Positions 10,901-23,124 of a stretch of DNA of 64,000 nt are shown here, piece by piece; position 1 is the first letter of the stretch, and each line of letters begins with the position of its first letter. The position numbers and the translations under genes are program-made. Below the pieces are notes generated by a model, which was not told the origin of the DNA, ran no database searches, and was given only the letters and a program-made list of their open reading frames with translations. The DNA comes from Siphlonurus alternatus (Eukaryota; Arthropoda; Insecta; Ephemeroptera; Siphlonuridae): contig OX463782.1 of NCBI GenBank assembly GCA_949825025.1, positions 32,769,351 to 32,833,350 on the forward strand, written 5' to 3'.

Positions 10901-13511
10901 GCACTGAAATATATCGGTCAACTACTTTAATTTAATTTAATTTTAAAATTGAAAACAGTACTTACTGATAAGAAGTATAAAAACACACCATGTATGAAAA
11001 ACAAAATTATTATTATTATTATTTGTGTTTTTAACTCCCAACCTAGTTGGGGTGGTTAAGCGCCAGCACCGGGCCCAATTGGGCCAAGATGAAGGCCCAA
11101 TTATTATTATTATTATATAGTCGGTGAAAATTTTAATGGACAATTTGCATCAACTTTTTTTAGTAGCTCAATCGAAAGAGGAGGTCGCAAAATACACCTG
11201 TGAATTTTATGCGATTTTTATTCGTACTGCATCATGGCTAAAAGAGAGGTCACGTGACCTGGAGCCGGCGCCCGTGTCGCCCGTGACGTCACTTAACTGT
11301 TCCGTCAAACAAACGATCGACTTTATAACGCTTGCAAACAACCACGTTGCTATGGAAACAAGCAACAATTAATTTATTGTTTACAAGCGTTATATAGACA
11401 ATCGTTTGCTTGACCAGACAGTTCAATGACGTCACGGGCGACACGGGCGCCGGCTCCAGGTCACGTGACCTCTCTTTTAGCCATGATGCAGTACGAATAA
11501 AAATCGCATAAAATTCACAGGTGTATTTTTCGACCTCCTGTTTCGATTGAGCTACTAAAAAAAGTTGATGCAAATTGTCCATTGCTGACAGTAAGGAGAT
11601 GTTTGAGACCATCAGGTTCAAAAACAGACATTTACACTTTTTGAAAATACTATTCATTTAATAAAAAAATAAGTATTTTAAAATTTTAACTATTTATTAA
11701 ATTTTCTTTGAAACAAAATGTAAGAAATGTGACAAAATCCTATAAACCTCAACATAAATAACATAATTATACATGAAAATATGATATTGAAGGAAAAAAT
11801 AGAAATAATAAAAGATTTTGAATTTTTTAAAAACATTTTTATTGTTACAGCAGGTCTATATGAAAAATATCATGTTTAGTTCTCCTTGCTAATTTTATTT
11901 AATTTTGGTGCTGATAAAATCATCATTTTGAAACCCACTTACCGCTGACGTGCTGATACTGATCTCTCCACAGACGAGTGTGGTGCGCTGGAGAGTGTGA
12001 AGGCGGCCAGCGAGCTCTACTGTCCGGTGTCCGGCAAGGTCACCGAGAAGAACACAGAGGTCGAGGAGACACCCGGACTCATCAACAAATCCTGTTATGA
12101 CCAAGGTGGGCGCTCCCTCTGAGATCCTGTTCTGTCATCTTCAGGGTTCAAATTTATCAAAATGAAATGTGGAAGTGGCAAGAGTTAGTTTTTTGTGTTT
12201 TAAAAAGTAATATATTGCTGTAAAATTATCATGTTTGCCAACTAGTAGCTAGCAATTAATTTACTGGCATGTCGTCCCTCGTCCGCAATAATGAGCTATC
12301 TGCTTACCATGATTTCATTGCAATAATGAGCTGTCTGCTATTTCAGTTGAGCTCAATTATAAGCTTTATTTTATACTGATTTACAGCTCATAATTGCACT
12401 CCTCTGAAATAGCAGACAGCTCATTATTGTACACAATTATGGCTTATTATTTTGGAGGAGGGGCAATATTTTACTTCTGTCCTGTGATTATTGGAAATGT
12501 GCTGTACTTGTAAACACGACTCAGCTCTTGGCAAAAAAACATACTTTACCTCGCACTGACAGTGAGACATAATTTTTATTGCTATAAATTTAAGAATACA
12601 TGTACCGTCTCCATTTGCATTAAATGTGTTCTAACTCCCAATCAAACAATCCACATGGTGATTTTTAAAATATATTAACAGCATATTGAAAATTTGCAAT
12701 ATTCAAAAACTTGTATCCAGGAATTCATGTAGTTATTGATGTTGAATTTATGAAATACATTTTTTATTTTTGTTAGTAATGATACCAGTAGATTTTAAAT
12801 AGCAAGAATTGCTTAAGCTTTAGTTTCCTCTTATATGCATGCAGTATGAAAGTAATCCAAGCAGAAATTAAGATTCTTAGTATGGAGTTCACTTTCTTAC
12901 CTCTTACTTAAAATGTACACTTGGAAACAACATAATCTTTAGTTCTGTTCTGTTTTGTGGGTGTTCCCAAGCAGCTTAGAAAGGTGGTGGACCTGATTAT
13001 TTTTGCTAGACTTATGGCCGTAAGTTGCAGCCAATCTATCTTGGAAAAATCCGACAATTATCCGAGAATTTTAATGTTAATTAGTAAATAATCCACGGAT
13101 AATCCTCAGATTATTCTCGGATAGGTGGCTGCAAGTTACGGCCATAAGTATCAGTTCTATTTAACTCCCCCGAAATTACAAATCTCTTTGTCTCCTGAAG
13201 TTGCCAATAAATAAGGCAAAGTTTGTGCCCTCCAATCTGTACACTTTGAACCCCTGAAAAATTCCCATCAAGAAATTAATGACAACAATGTATTCTTACT
13301 ATTGTCTGAATAACCTCAAATCTGTTGTCATCTCTTAGCCAGGGAAGTTTTCAGAGACGCCAACTGTGCCAATAAAAGAGTTCCTCTCATAATTAATATC
13401 ACTGTGTCCGCAGGCTGGCTGTTCAAGTTGGAGCTGTCCAAGCTTCACGAGGTGGACGGCCTCATGGATGAGGCTCAGTACGACAAGTTCCTCAAGTCAG
13501 ACGCCCACTAG
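7932..13511 (+). CDS. GCSH: Glycine cleavage system H protein, mitochondrial
   Basis: Five exons: 7932-8082, 9470-9549, 9934-9997, 11974-12105 and 13414-13511, all with GT-AG introns and matching phases (1,0,1,1), total 525 nt, 174 aa, the usual length. Residues 1 to about 48 are rich in Arg/Ser/Gln with no acids near the start and end in RRGIATSR, a typical mitochondrial presequence. The mature part begins near [20 protein letters not shown], followed by [15 protein letters not shown], the lipoylation motif [12 protein letters not shown] with the lipoyl lysine at about residue 108, then [16 protein letters not shown]. The H protein carries the aminomethyl group between the P, T and L proteins of the glycine cleavage complex in the matrix. 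Start choice: first ATG, presequence fits. Start and stop codons and all domains are present, so the gene looks functional. Confidence 0.97.
8251..8430 (+). repeat. 90-bp tandem duplication in GCSH intron 1
   Basis: Two adjacent copies of a 90-base unit (8251-8340 and 8341-8430), near identical, both containing ATCAGTACCTGCCGG and GGTATATCCAGCAGCC. It is intronic and non-coding in context. Confidence 0.9.
10253..10721 (+). mobile_element. TTAA-bounded MITE, family 1, in GCSH intron 3
   Basis: The ends are TTAAGG then TATAACCTGAGA on the left, and TCTCAGGTTAAG then CCTTAA on the right, giving inverted termini next to TTAA. A second copy in opposite orientation lies at 17921-18377 with shared internal blocks (GTCAAGGTCAAGAGGCGTGG, GATCATCGCCACGGTTC). 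TTAA targets point to piggyBac- or Kolobok-type transposase. No coding capacity. Confidence 0.75.
11135..11583. mobile_element. Palindromic MITE in GCSH intron 3
   Basis: About 200-base arms are near-perfect reverse complements around a short centre near 11370, with termini AATGGACAA and TTGTCCATT. The same 50-residue open frame can be read on both strands, showing how little the arms have diverged. Each arm holds TGACGTCA (11284-11291 and 11427-11434). The termini resemble those of the 17585, 19643 and 45017 elements. Confidence 0.8.
12321..12429. mobile_element. Short palindromic element in GCSH intron 4
   Basis: CAATAATGAGCTGTCTGCTA at 12321 is answered by its reverse complement ending at 12429, with an AT-rich loop. 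Probably a small MITE. Confidence 0.6.
13010..13149. mobile_element. Short palindromic MITE in GCSH intron 4
   Basis: The ends are ACTTATGGCCGTAAGTTGCA and its near reverse complement (TGCAAGTTACGGCCATAAGT), spanning about 140 bases, with a second inner inverted block (ATTATCCGAGAAT against ATTCTCGGAT). The compact hairpin form is typical of mariner-type MITEs, but the target duplication is not certain. Confidence 0.65.
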
Positions 13512-13632
13512 CGGCCCGGACACGTAGCAGGGGTCACGCAGAGGTCGTTGTTCAGAATCGCTGGATCAGCAACAGAGTATTTTTACAACACCGGCCTTGC
13601 TAAATGTTATTAGAGTGTAAGGGGAAAACAGT

Positions 13633-13638
13633 AATAAA
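13633..13638 (+). terminator. GCSH: Poly(A) signal of GCSH
   Basis: AATAAA 122 bases after the TAG stop, in an AT-rich 3' UTR. Confidence 0.75.
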
Positions 13639-13977
13639 GTTAATATTAATTGTTTTAGATTCAATTCACTTTTATCTTAACTGCCTTATTTAGTTTTACC
13701 ATAACAACCATGATGATGCTCAAATATAACAATATATTATGTTTACTTATTTTGTAAATGCTCTGTCTATGTATACAACTAGTCAAGTGAGACAAATTTT
13801 TATTATTATCTTCCTAGAGAGAAGAATGAACAAATGGCAGCTAACTGACACATAAAAGTACATACAGCTACATTGAAATGACACTGACTCAAAAATAGTA
13901 AACCAAGAAAATGAAATTCTCAGTTAAAAAATACAAATGCAAAATCATATCTGCTGTGTATTCAGCTTGTCAGTTTA

Positions 13978-13978
<1 letters not shown>

Positions 13979-14056
<78 letters not shown>
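13979..14056. repeat. (AT)n microsatellite
   Basis: Uninterrupted dinucleotide run of about 78 bases. Confidence 0.97.
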
Positions 14057-14059
<3 letters not shown>

Positions 14060-14181
14060 CTTTACTTTTATTGTATTTCTTCTAACCTTAATTCACAGGC
14101 AAAGTATGTGATTTACTAATTGAGACATGTACTGTAGATGCATTTTTTGCAAATGTTCAGTGAGAGTATTTATCACTCCTC

Positions 14182-14369
14182 GATGGTTCCGCGGAGAAAG
14201 CATCGGTTTGCATGTAAAAGACGTTTTTAAAATAACAGGTTTGCTTTTTTCAATAAGGTTGTAAATTACAATAACAATAGGAAGAAAAGAAACCTTCTTC
14301 ACAAAAGCAAACCAGTCATTTTGTTAAGTTTTGGAAAATGCATACCAGTGCTTTCTCCGCGGAACCATC
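14182..14369. mobile_element. Small TIR element (MITE)
   Basis: GATGGTTCCGCGGAGAAAGC at 14182 and its exact reverse complement ending at 14369 delimit 188 bases of non-coding DNA. GC-rich tips on an AT-rich body suggest a MITE. Confidence 0.6.
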
Positions 14370-15470
14370 ATCCTCTTTATTCCTAGATTACTACTATTTC
14401 TTACCGTTCTCAAATCTGTATCTTCAATACAACACCTCAATATCTTTGTTACGTGTAAAAAGAAACATTACGATGTGCAATTTGACTGGAATTTCATCTC
14501 CAAGCATTTGTACTTCTATTTTTAAACCCCCATGTTAAGAAGTAAACATGTAAATAATATTTTCTGTTATAAAATTTGAAGCAGTGTCATTTCTATTTAT
14601 TGAGATTAAGTTACAAGCCGCTACTGTACGTTATCTTATATCTACTGCCAAAGAACACCAATTTCTCCCTTGTTCCTGATACTATTTGGTACGCAAATCA
14701 CCCCTTATATTTTTCACAAAATAACTTATTTCCAATTGTTAGTTAATGCAGTTAAAATTAAAGTCAAGAAAGAATTGTTAATTATTTGTGTCACTTATTA
14801 TTCCATCACATTTATATATTAATGTTTTAAAATTACTTGCAATTAGTCACAGTTACATGCTGAGTTTACTATATAAATTAACTAGGGCATTATAATTTAA
14901 ATGATCAACTATAGCATGTAAATATGATTAAATGTTTTTCGGCTACTGTATATGTGTTAAATTCAGGGATTTTGGTGACGAGACAAAAAATAAATGTATA
15001 AGGGTGTTTTACTGTTATGATTTAAATGCATTTTGTTTTCTTTTGCTGTTGCCAAATACATGCTTTATTCATATATTCTAAGAGTTCTTATTTTTAACAA
15101 TTACTCTTCCTTACAATCTTCTGTAAAAAATTTGTGATTTCACTAGCACAATATAGTTGTATTGTTTTTTTACATTTAACTAAAAAAAAAAAAAGAATTT
15201 CTAATAAAATGGTAGTGTAAATTGTTGCATATATAGTTGGCAGGATAAAATAAGAATAATTTTTAATTAGTTATAAAGTACATAATATGGACAGCTAGTC
15301 TGCAGAATATTTTATTCCGTGAAAAATATTGCAGCGTTAAACACATAATATGTATTTTATTTTTAAGAAATTCTTAGCTTAAAAACTTGAAAGCAAAATT
15401 ATAATTAAGAAGCAAATGGGCATCCCTCTTAAATGAAATACATAAAACTGTCATATTAGATACCATTGCT

Positions 15471-17521
15471 CAGGGTGTATACCATCTGGAAAAACCTGGA
15501 ATACCGGGAAATATCATGGAATTTCAAACCCTCTGGAAAAACCGGGAAAAATCATGGAATTTCGAAAAAAATGTCAAAAAAACTGGAATTATCACATTTT
15601 TCAGTAACCATTTTCTTAATTATGTAATTTTGATGCCGAAAATCTTGATACCGTTTTGTTTTTTTAATCTTTTGTCAAGTTCTAATATTTATTCAAATCA
15701 ATTAAATATTTTTTCAAGTATTGGAGATGAAAATGGGAAAAAATCGTGTGCAAAAGCGTGACGTAAAAAGATCGCGATTTACGAGAGATCGCGCGCGTAT
15801 TATATTGACGTCAATATTTCGGACGAATAGTTCAATATATTTACTGAAAAGTATATGAATGTTTCAAATATTAATTTGTAACTAAAAATACTCCTTCAAT
15901 TAAAACAACTTTAATTATAAACCAGAAAAATATAATTATATTATTTTTAACGATGCAAGTGACCATGCATGCAGTACGTAGTGTAATTAAAAGATAGGCA
16001 ATTTACGCGAATATTACTTTAAAAAAGTTAATCGTTTGATGAGAAAGCATAAATATATACAAGAGATCATTATAAATTATTATAATTTAACATATTCAAG
16101 CACAAAAAATTAAAAGTAAAAATTATGGCACTGTAAACGTCATGCTTAAAAACTAGGAAACAACGCTATGTTGCTGTAAGCGCGGCGTGAGCTCACTTTA
16201 TTTTATTGATCATACCTCGTGTACACAATTTTTGCAGTATTTTTTATTTTTATTTTTTGAAAAATTCAGTGAACACAATATTCAGCATTTCAAGCATTTA
16301 GATAGAGGGAACTAAATTGAAAATTTTAACCTAAATTTTTTAAAAATGTTTCGTGTCCTAATTTATGGTTCCTAAACAGAGCGGTCTCATACGTATATAG
16401 AAGACCACTCTGTTCAAGACCGCTCTGTTCCTAAATTTCTGAATTTTCAGGGAAATGTTTAAAATAATAATAAAAATTCCAGCAATTTTTATCACATTCA
16501 ATTCACACGGTTCAAACCGGACTAAAATTTATTTTAAGTGGGACTTTTAAAATTAATATTTTTTTCATTGAAATGACACTGAACACTGAAAAAAAAATGT
16601 ACTTATACAGTAATAAAAGTTTTTAAACAGACCCGAATAAAATTATATTGAAGTTAAAGTTATATCAATGCATTATTGCTGGATTTTTTTTTATTTTTTT
16701 TAAACATTTCCCTGAAAATTCAGAAATTTAGGAACCATGAATTAGGACACTAAAACATTTTTCAAAAATTTAGGAAAATTTTAAATCTAGTTCCCTCTAT
16801 CTAAATATTCTAAATGATGTGTAGTAACCACAAAACGTATTTTGCAAATTTACTTCTTTTGTAAAATGAAGAGTTGCATGATCTGCATTACATTCATGCA
16901 TGCACCATTTATGATAAATATAATATATTGGTGTTATAATGTCATCAGACAAGTCAATTTCATTTTTTTTTTTTATTTATTTATTTATTTTTGCGATTTT
17001 TAACGTTCCCTATTATTATTATCATCATTAGATTAAAGTATAAATTTAGTATATATTATATAATCATATACAGTATAATTGATGAAAAGATTGTATTTTA
17101 TTAATTATAATTTCATCCAAAATTTGAGCATTAAAATTTTCTTGTCAAAAAAGTTGCTCGCTACGCTCGCAATTTTTTTTTTTATACTTGTATTATACTG
17201 TGTTTGGTTATTTTTTCTTGTTTATACTGGGTAGCATTTTTTTTTTTTTTTTTTTCATGATCTGTATCTTTCAATTGATAAATTATGGATTTATAGTTGT
17301 TAAGAAAAACAAAATATAAAATGTCAAGATTTTTTTTTCCTTAAGGAATTTAATCCTTAAACGATACCTTAAAAAATTAAATGGTTCAAGTAAATTTTTA
17401 TATAATATTCCCCCCCCACCCCCTCCTGAACGCTAAAAAAATACCTGGAATTTTTTAAAATTCCCTGGAAAAACCTGGAAAACTCATGGAATTTCATTTG
17501 GGAATAATGGTATACACCCTG
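15471..17521. mobile_element. 2-kb hAT-like TIR transposon, non-coding
   Basis: Termini CAGGGTGTATACCA and TGGTATACACCCTG are exact reverse complements. Subterminal repeats of CTGGAAAAACC and CATGGAATTTC occur at both ends. Direct flanks ATTGCT (15465-15470 and 17522-17527) look like a 6-bp target duplication. CAGGG tips are seen in hAT elements, which usually give 8 bp, so the superfamily is provisional. No transposase frame is left. A second palindrome (about 16286-16816) is nested inside. Confidence 0.75.
16286..16816. mobile_element. Palindromic element nested in the 2-kb TIR transposon
   Basis: TTTAGATAGAGGGAACTA near 16298 is answered by TAGTTCCCTCTATCTAAATA ending near 16806. Further in, GGTTCCTAAACAGAG and TTCAGGGAAATGTTTAAA have matching inverted partners. 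Inner copies of ACAGAGCGGTCT form small hairpins. Confidence 0.6.
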
Positions 17522-17584
17522 ATTGCTTGATTATGAAGTGTTCAGTTAATGATAAAAACATAATTCAAAATTGAAGTTCGAAAC

Positions 17585-17920
17585 AATGGACAACATACAT
17601 GAAAAAATTTTATTGCAGAAATGAATAGAGGGTACCAAATTATGCTACTCTGAATTTTTTCAGATTTTTTTGAGACCCGGAACTATTTTTAAATAATTAT
17701 TGAAAGTACTGTGATTTCAGTTGGCACCCCTGAATTCTTAATAAAAAGGATAGAGACTGGACGCCTCTTGACGCCTCCAGGGGGCGTGGCCGCACTTTCA
17801 ATAATTATTTAAAAATAGTTCTGGGTCTCAAAAAAATCTAAAAAAATTCAGAGTAGCATAATTTGGTACCCTCTATTCATTTCTGCAATAAAAAAATTTC
17901 ATACATGTATGTTGTCCATT
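17585..17920. mobile_element. MITE of the TTTATTGCAGAAATG family
   Basis: Termini AATGGACAACATACATG and its reverse complement (CATGTATGTTGTCCATT). The internal signature TTTATTGCAGAAATG, then ATAGAGGG and TTATGCTAC, occurs inverted at both ends. At least four more copies in this window (23205, 29815, 45017, 58264) share this body. It abuts the TTAA element that starts at 17921. Confidence 0.8.
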
Positions 17921-18377
17921 TTAAGGCTTAACCTGAGAAATTTGGACGAAAAATTCGCTACAACAGATTTTCTTCAAATTAATTTGGTGGAATTACAACA
18001 ATCGTCAAATTAGCTCTGAATTTTTTCAGCATTTTTTAACCGTTGGTTTATTTATAATTAATTTATTTAAATGAGAATTTTGTATCCTTCCAATGTTAGA
18101 GTTGTTAATTAGCATTGCAAAAAAACTATACAACAGATTCTTTTGCATTTTTTTTTACTAAAACCTAATTTTTTAGACTATTTTTCTGAATTGTTTTCAT
18201 ATATTTTGAACCGTGGCGATGATCGTTTCCTATATGTGATGAGAAATGTGGCAACGTTCTCAAGGACTGATGTCACCACCCCCTCCTAAAAAATTATTCG
18301 CATTCCAATGCAAACAGTGTTGCCACTATAGCCACGCCTCTTGACCTTGACAGACAAATTCTCAGGTTATACCTTAA
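17921..18377 (-). mobile_element. TTAA-bounded MITE, family 1
   Basis: Bounded by TTAA; termini TTAAGGCTTAACCTGAGA and TCTCAGGTTATACCTTAA. It is an inverted-orientation relative of the element at 10253-10721. Confidence 0.75.
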
Positions 18378-18823
18378 GGGGAACGTAACGCATCCAATGT
18401 TAAAAAAAAAAAAAAAAATCCTACACATGAAAATTATGAAAAATATTTCAAATGTTCTCCTCTACATCCCCTATTGGCTAAAATATCAGTACACAAATTC
18501 GAGCTATTATTGAGTTATGAATTTTTAAAGTTGATTACTTTAGCATGGAAAAATCAAACTTCCATGTTAAATTATTCAACTTTAAAAATTCATAACTCAA
18601 AAACTAGCTCGTTTTTGTATACCTGATATTTTAGCTACTGCAGATAGGGGATATAGAGGAGAACGTTTTAAGGATTATTGTCACTATGCTAATTATTTTT
18701 TGATGGTAAAAAAATATAAAATTTAGACAGAACATAAAGAAAAAAATGACTGTCCACTTTCTGAAGTAAAAAAAGTAATTATTCAGTCCGGTTTTTGAGA
18801 TATTAATTTCTTTTTTATTTATT

Positions 18824-18902
<79 letters not shown>

Positions 18903-19202
18903 TTTTTTGAAAAAGATGCTGATTTGACTATAAATGGCCGCCAGATTTCCATGCAATGATATTCTCACTATATCCTGAATATCTCAAAAACTAGACTGAC
19001 TTTTGCATCATTTTTTTCGCTGAATATTTATGTTGTAATGTAAGGAAGGTTTACTATAATTTTCAGAGTGATTCGCCATGATCTCCTAAAAGACTATATA
19101 GTAAAATAATGAATAATCGTTATAATCCTTATATATTTTTTTTCTTCATTTTCATGTGTGGGATTTTTTTAACATTTTGGGTGCGATCTTAATTACCCTT
19201 AA
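18374..19202. mobile_element. TTAA-bounded palindromic element with (TTTA)n core
   Basis: The left end TTAAGGGGAACGTAACGCAT shares its TTAA with the previous element. The right end carries GGGTGCGATCTTAATTACCC then TTAA. Inverted subterminal blocks ATCCTACACATGAAAAT and ATTTTCATGTGTGGGAT support one element of about 830 bases. A TTTA microsatellite (about 18817-18903) lies inside. Confidence 0.6.
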
Positions 19203-19642
19203 ATTATTGATACAAGTTTTTGTAATATATTTTCAGAAAATTTTATAAAAGAAAAAATGTAATGCAGGTTGATTTAAAAATGTGGTATCAAAAGATTTAA
19301 AAACAAGTTACATGCGGTAAACCTCATTAAAATGTAAAAATAATCAATTAATTAAAAGAAGAATTTAATATAATATTATATATTATAGTTTCAAACGTTT
19401 CCATTAAATATTTTATTAATCCTATCGTAATTAGTGTATTATTATTTTTTATTTGTTAAATGCATAATATAGATCGATACACGTACTATTTATTAATTAT
19501 TTTGATATCTATATACATGAGAAATTTTATTTGCAAAGATTAAATAAATTTGAATTTTAAACCCCATCTCAAGATATTGAAATGATAATCGAAATAGAAA
19601 AGTCACAAGTGCGAATTAAAATTTCCAAAAAAGAAAAACTTT

Positions 19643-19973
19643 AATGGACAAACTTCGTGAAATTTTTTTATTGCATGGATAGAGGACCTCGAGTTATGTA
19701 TTATCAATATTTTTTTATATTTTTTTGAAACCTCTAACACCCTTAAAATCATGTTGCAAAACGCTGTGACGCTGTGACGTCATAGTCATGCAATTATTTA
19801 ACACGCAAGCATAGAGAACTAATACTTTGCATGACTATGACATCACAGCGTCTTTCTCCTTCATTTTAAGGGTGTTAGAGGGTTCAAAAAAATCTGAAAA
19901 AAATTGACAATACATAACTCAAGGTCTTCTATCCAAATATACAATAAAAAAAATTTCATGAAGGTTGTCCATT
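19643..19973. mobile_element. Palindromic MITE with AATGGACAA ends
   Basis: Termini AATGGACAAACTTCGTG and CATGAAGGTTGTCCATT. Inverted inner blocks include AACACCCTTAAAAT and ATTTTAAGGGTGTTAGA. It contains TGACGTCA in the left half. Confidence 0.7.
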
Positions 19974-20255
19974 CCTCACGACGGAGATGCCGTTGACCAA
20001 TAATGTCCCCGCGTGCTGTCGATGCACCATCAGAGCTCAGCGACGTGGTGATTCGTAACGTCACAGCAGTAACTTCACGTCCAACATTCGTTGATGGTCA
20101 GAGCGAGGTCACCAAAGTCAAGGCAACTTCCAATCACGTGAGGATCGCCAAGCAAGCAAATTACATAATATATATCAAAGATCACACTTTTTTTTTAACT
20201 TTTATAATAAAATTTTGTCTGTGTGAAATTTTGTACGGTATATTTTGATTTTTTT

Positions 20256-20318
<63 letters not shown>

Positions 20319-22624
20319 TATATATATTGTATAGTCATTGCAATAAATGCGTGGCTCTTTGGTGGAGTATTTCAAGGGAGACGTTTCCTAATATATTATA
20401 ATTATATGTTGTTTTTTTATACAACTATTTTGTCGTACTTGTTGTGTGCGTGCAACTTATCATATATATATAAATAAAAACAGACAGGTGTGTTATTGCA
20501 GCCACTGATGATACGAAGCAAATAAAATGCTACGTGACGCTCAGATGTTCCGCGATTCTATGCGAGATAGAGAAAAAATAGTGACGGTCGAGGTTCTTCG
20601 TTTACAAATGTCTTCCGAATTACATCTTCAATTTGAAAACCACTTATTGTATAAATAAATATTGCTAGAATATGCAATGAAAAAACATGTGTCCGTTAAA
20701 TATTAATAAAATTTTAACAAATCATATAGATCGCGAGTATAGGAATAAATTGTATAAAAATCTGATTTTATCATAATTAATTATATTATTAATACAAATA
20801 TCTAGTTGTTAGTTATTTCAAAAGAGGTGGAGATGGGTTGGTTGTAGTAATAAATATAGTAAATTCATATAAAAAAAAATTAATATAGCCATTCGGTTCA
20901 ATGTAGATCCTCAAATTGAACTCTCGATCGATCGAGTGATCAGCTGATCAGTAAAAAGTCTTGTGGTGCGAGTGTGTTCAAAGGCTGCGCTCACAGATTT
21001 TAGTTGATTGCTGTTGCCATTGGCAACGGACCAAACGCATGAAGACCACAGCGGTCAAAATGCACACGAGTCAGTGACGTGACGGTGTCACGGTCCAGCG
21101 CCACTCCAGTTCCAGTGAATGTATGAATTCGTGATAATTATAACCTCAGATCATTACTTTTACTTTTTGTTCAATTATAAAACACTATAATGTGTATTTT
21201 ACTTTTATATCGATATTATTTATTAAATTATTACACAAATTGTTATTGTTACAAATTGAAACGTAAATTTAATTATAATGTCATAATATTATCAATTAAA
21301 AAATTGACGTCACAGAGAGCATATAGAGAATAATAATTAATTTTAATACATAATAATATATTTTATATTTTTCTTTTTCTATCTACGTAACATATATCCA
21401 CTGCAAATTATTATGTGGAGTGTCAAATAATATACAGTATATATATCGTCTTTAACACGTGTACTGTACTTTTTATATGATTATATTTTAGAGTTAAAAA
21501 AGAAGCAAAATACAGAAATCATTATTATAACATTGTTGTAGAATTAAAATGACTGCGTCAGAGTTATCCTTGAAAATAGTAAAAACTCACGGCTCTATAA
21601 TAATTCTTTGTACCTCACAACTTATGCTGAGTTCATGTTACGTCATAGATCACAAAAGAAAATGTGTTGCTTTTAAGTTTTAACACAACAGGTGATATTA
21701 TATTATACGCATCTAATGGTATTCAACGTGTATTGAATAACTGAATGCCTGAGGTTTTACTTTAATTCTCATAATGTTTATATTTTATTTTAAACTGCAT
21801 GTTCACCCAACGTGATTTTTTTTAACAAGCAATATGCATGCAGTATAATATAACTTTTATATATGAGCCCAAAAAGGATCAAACTATAGATTATATCCAA
21901 ACCCAACTTAAATTTAAAAAAAAAAAAAATATTGTTGATGTAGCTGAGGCTCAAAAATTCAATTCCAGTTGGGCTTGGATATAAGCTAGTTTGATCCTAA
22001 TGGCCTCATATGTAAAATATATAATTTTACTGTTGTATAATAATTCAAGTACAGGCTACAGCAAATACCAAAAATAGACTTTGATAAAAATGGATTTTGT
22101 TATAAAAACCATTTTTATAATGTATTTTTATTTTTTTTTTTTTTTTAGGAGAGCATGCATGCAATACAGTCAATCCCATAAATATATTATATAAATATAT
22201 ATTTTTTTTAAAATTTGTTAATTCATAAAATCCGACATAAAAGTCATATTACATAAACATGTATAAACCCCAAGAGTTTGAAAAACTCGTACCGAAGAAC
22301 GTCAAATTCATCAACTGCTTTTAGTGACAAGATGAATATTTTTTTCATAATTTGTAATTTTGAGTTTTGTTATTTCTTAAGAAAAAAAAAAAACATACAT
22401 AATATAATTATATATTATTTGTACTCTGACATAGAAAAAAAAAATGTCATTCAATTTTCAATTTATTTATATTTTTTGTTTAATTTATTTTGTAAGGGGA
22501 AATAATGTGTTTAAATTCAACAATAATATATTAAGGGTCTTGAAGAAAAATATTTATGTATTTTGTATCGACCAATAAGGTTATATTTAATAACCTTGGC
22601 TGATCTTGTAAATTAAAATATGAC

Positions 22625-22664
<40 letters not shown>

Positions 22665-23020
22665 ATATAATAAATTTACTTTCAACTAACTGCAACACAA
22701 ATATGGGAATATACATAAATTTGATGTAGACTCACAATGCAACAATATAATAAATCTGTGACTATATTACATGATATAACTCGATCAGAATAACTGAATT
22801 ATACATAGAGTATATAAAAAATATATAAATAATGACGTACGTAATTTGGTTATAAATGATTGTTATATTAGTAAGATTATATACAAATTTATGTTGAGTA
22901 GTTTCAATCTATACATTTTGATAATTATTACTAAATTAGAGAAAATATAATCATATTTATGTATTTTTCTTGATCCATCAAATCTAAGATAAAAAAAAAG
23001 GGATAGGTTGGTCAACTTAC
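19974..23020. other. Intergenic, repeats but no supported gene
   Basis: Contains (AT)n at about 20259-20307, a palindromic MITE at 21863-22009, and an AT run near 22630-22660. The segment 20920-21120 is less AT-rich, with GATCGATCGA and GATCAGCTGATC palindromes, but shows no coding frame. Otherwise nothing recognised. Confidence 0.5.
21863..22009. mobile_element. Palindromic MITE
   Basis: ATGAGCCCAAAAAGGATCAA at the left is matched by the reverse complement of TTGATCCTAATGGCCTCAT at the right, with inner blocks ATATCCAAACCCAACTT and AGTTGGGCTTGGATAT. Confidence 0.65.
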
Positions 23021-23124
23021 ACGTGTTGAGAAGAAGGGACATGGTATATAGGTATCCTTTTTTTCCTATAACCACCCCCGATGGATCCGCCGCTGGCATT
23101 TTGGAATAAGTGATATTGTTAAGA

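Noticed and set aside
11124..11657. Frames reading QLFLVAQSK on both strands
   Set aside because: The same peptide appears on both strands because of the palindrome; this is not evidence of a gene.
23030..23110. GC-richer block with CCACCCCCGATGGATCC as possible exon
   Set aside because: No splice sites in phase and no similarity to the neighbouring genes; it borders the LINE fragment and is probably part of that element.
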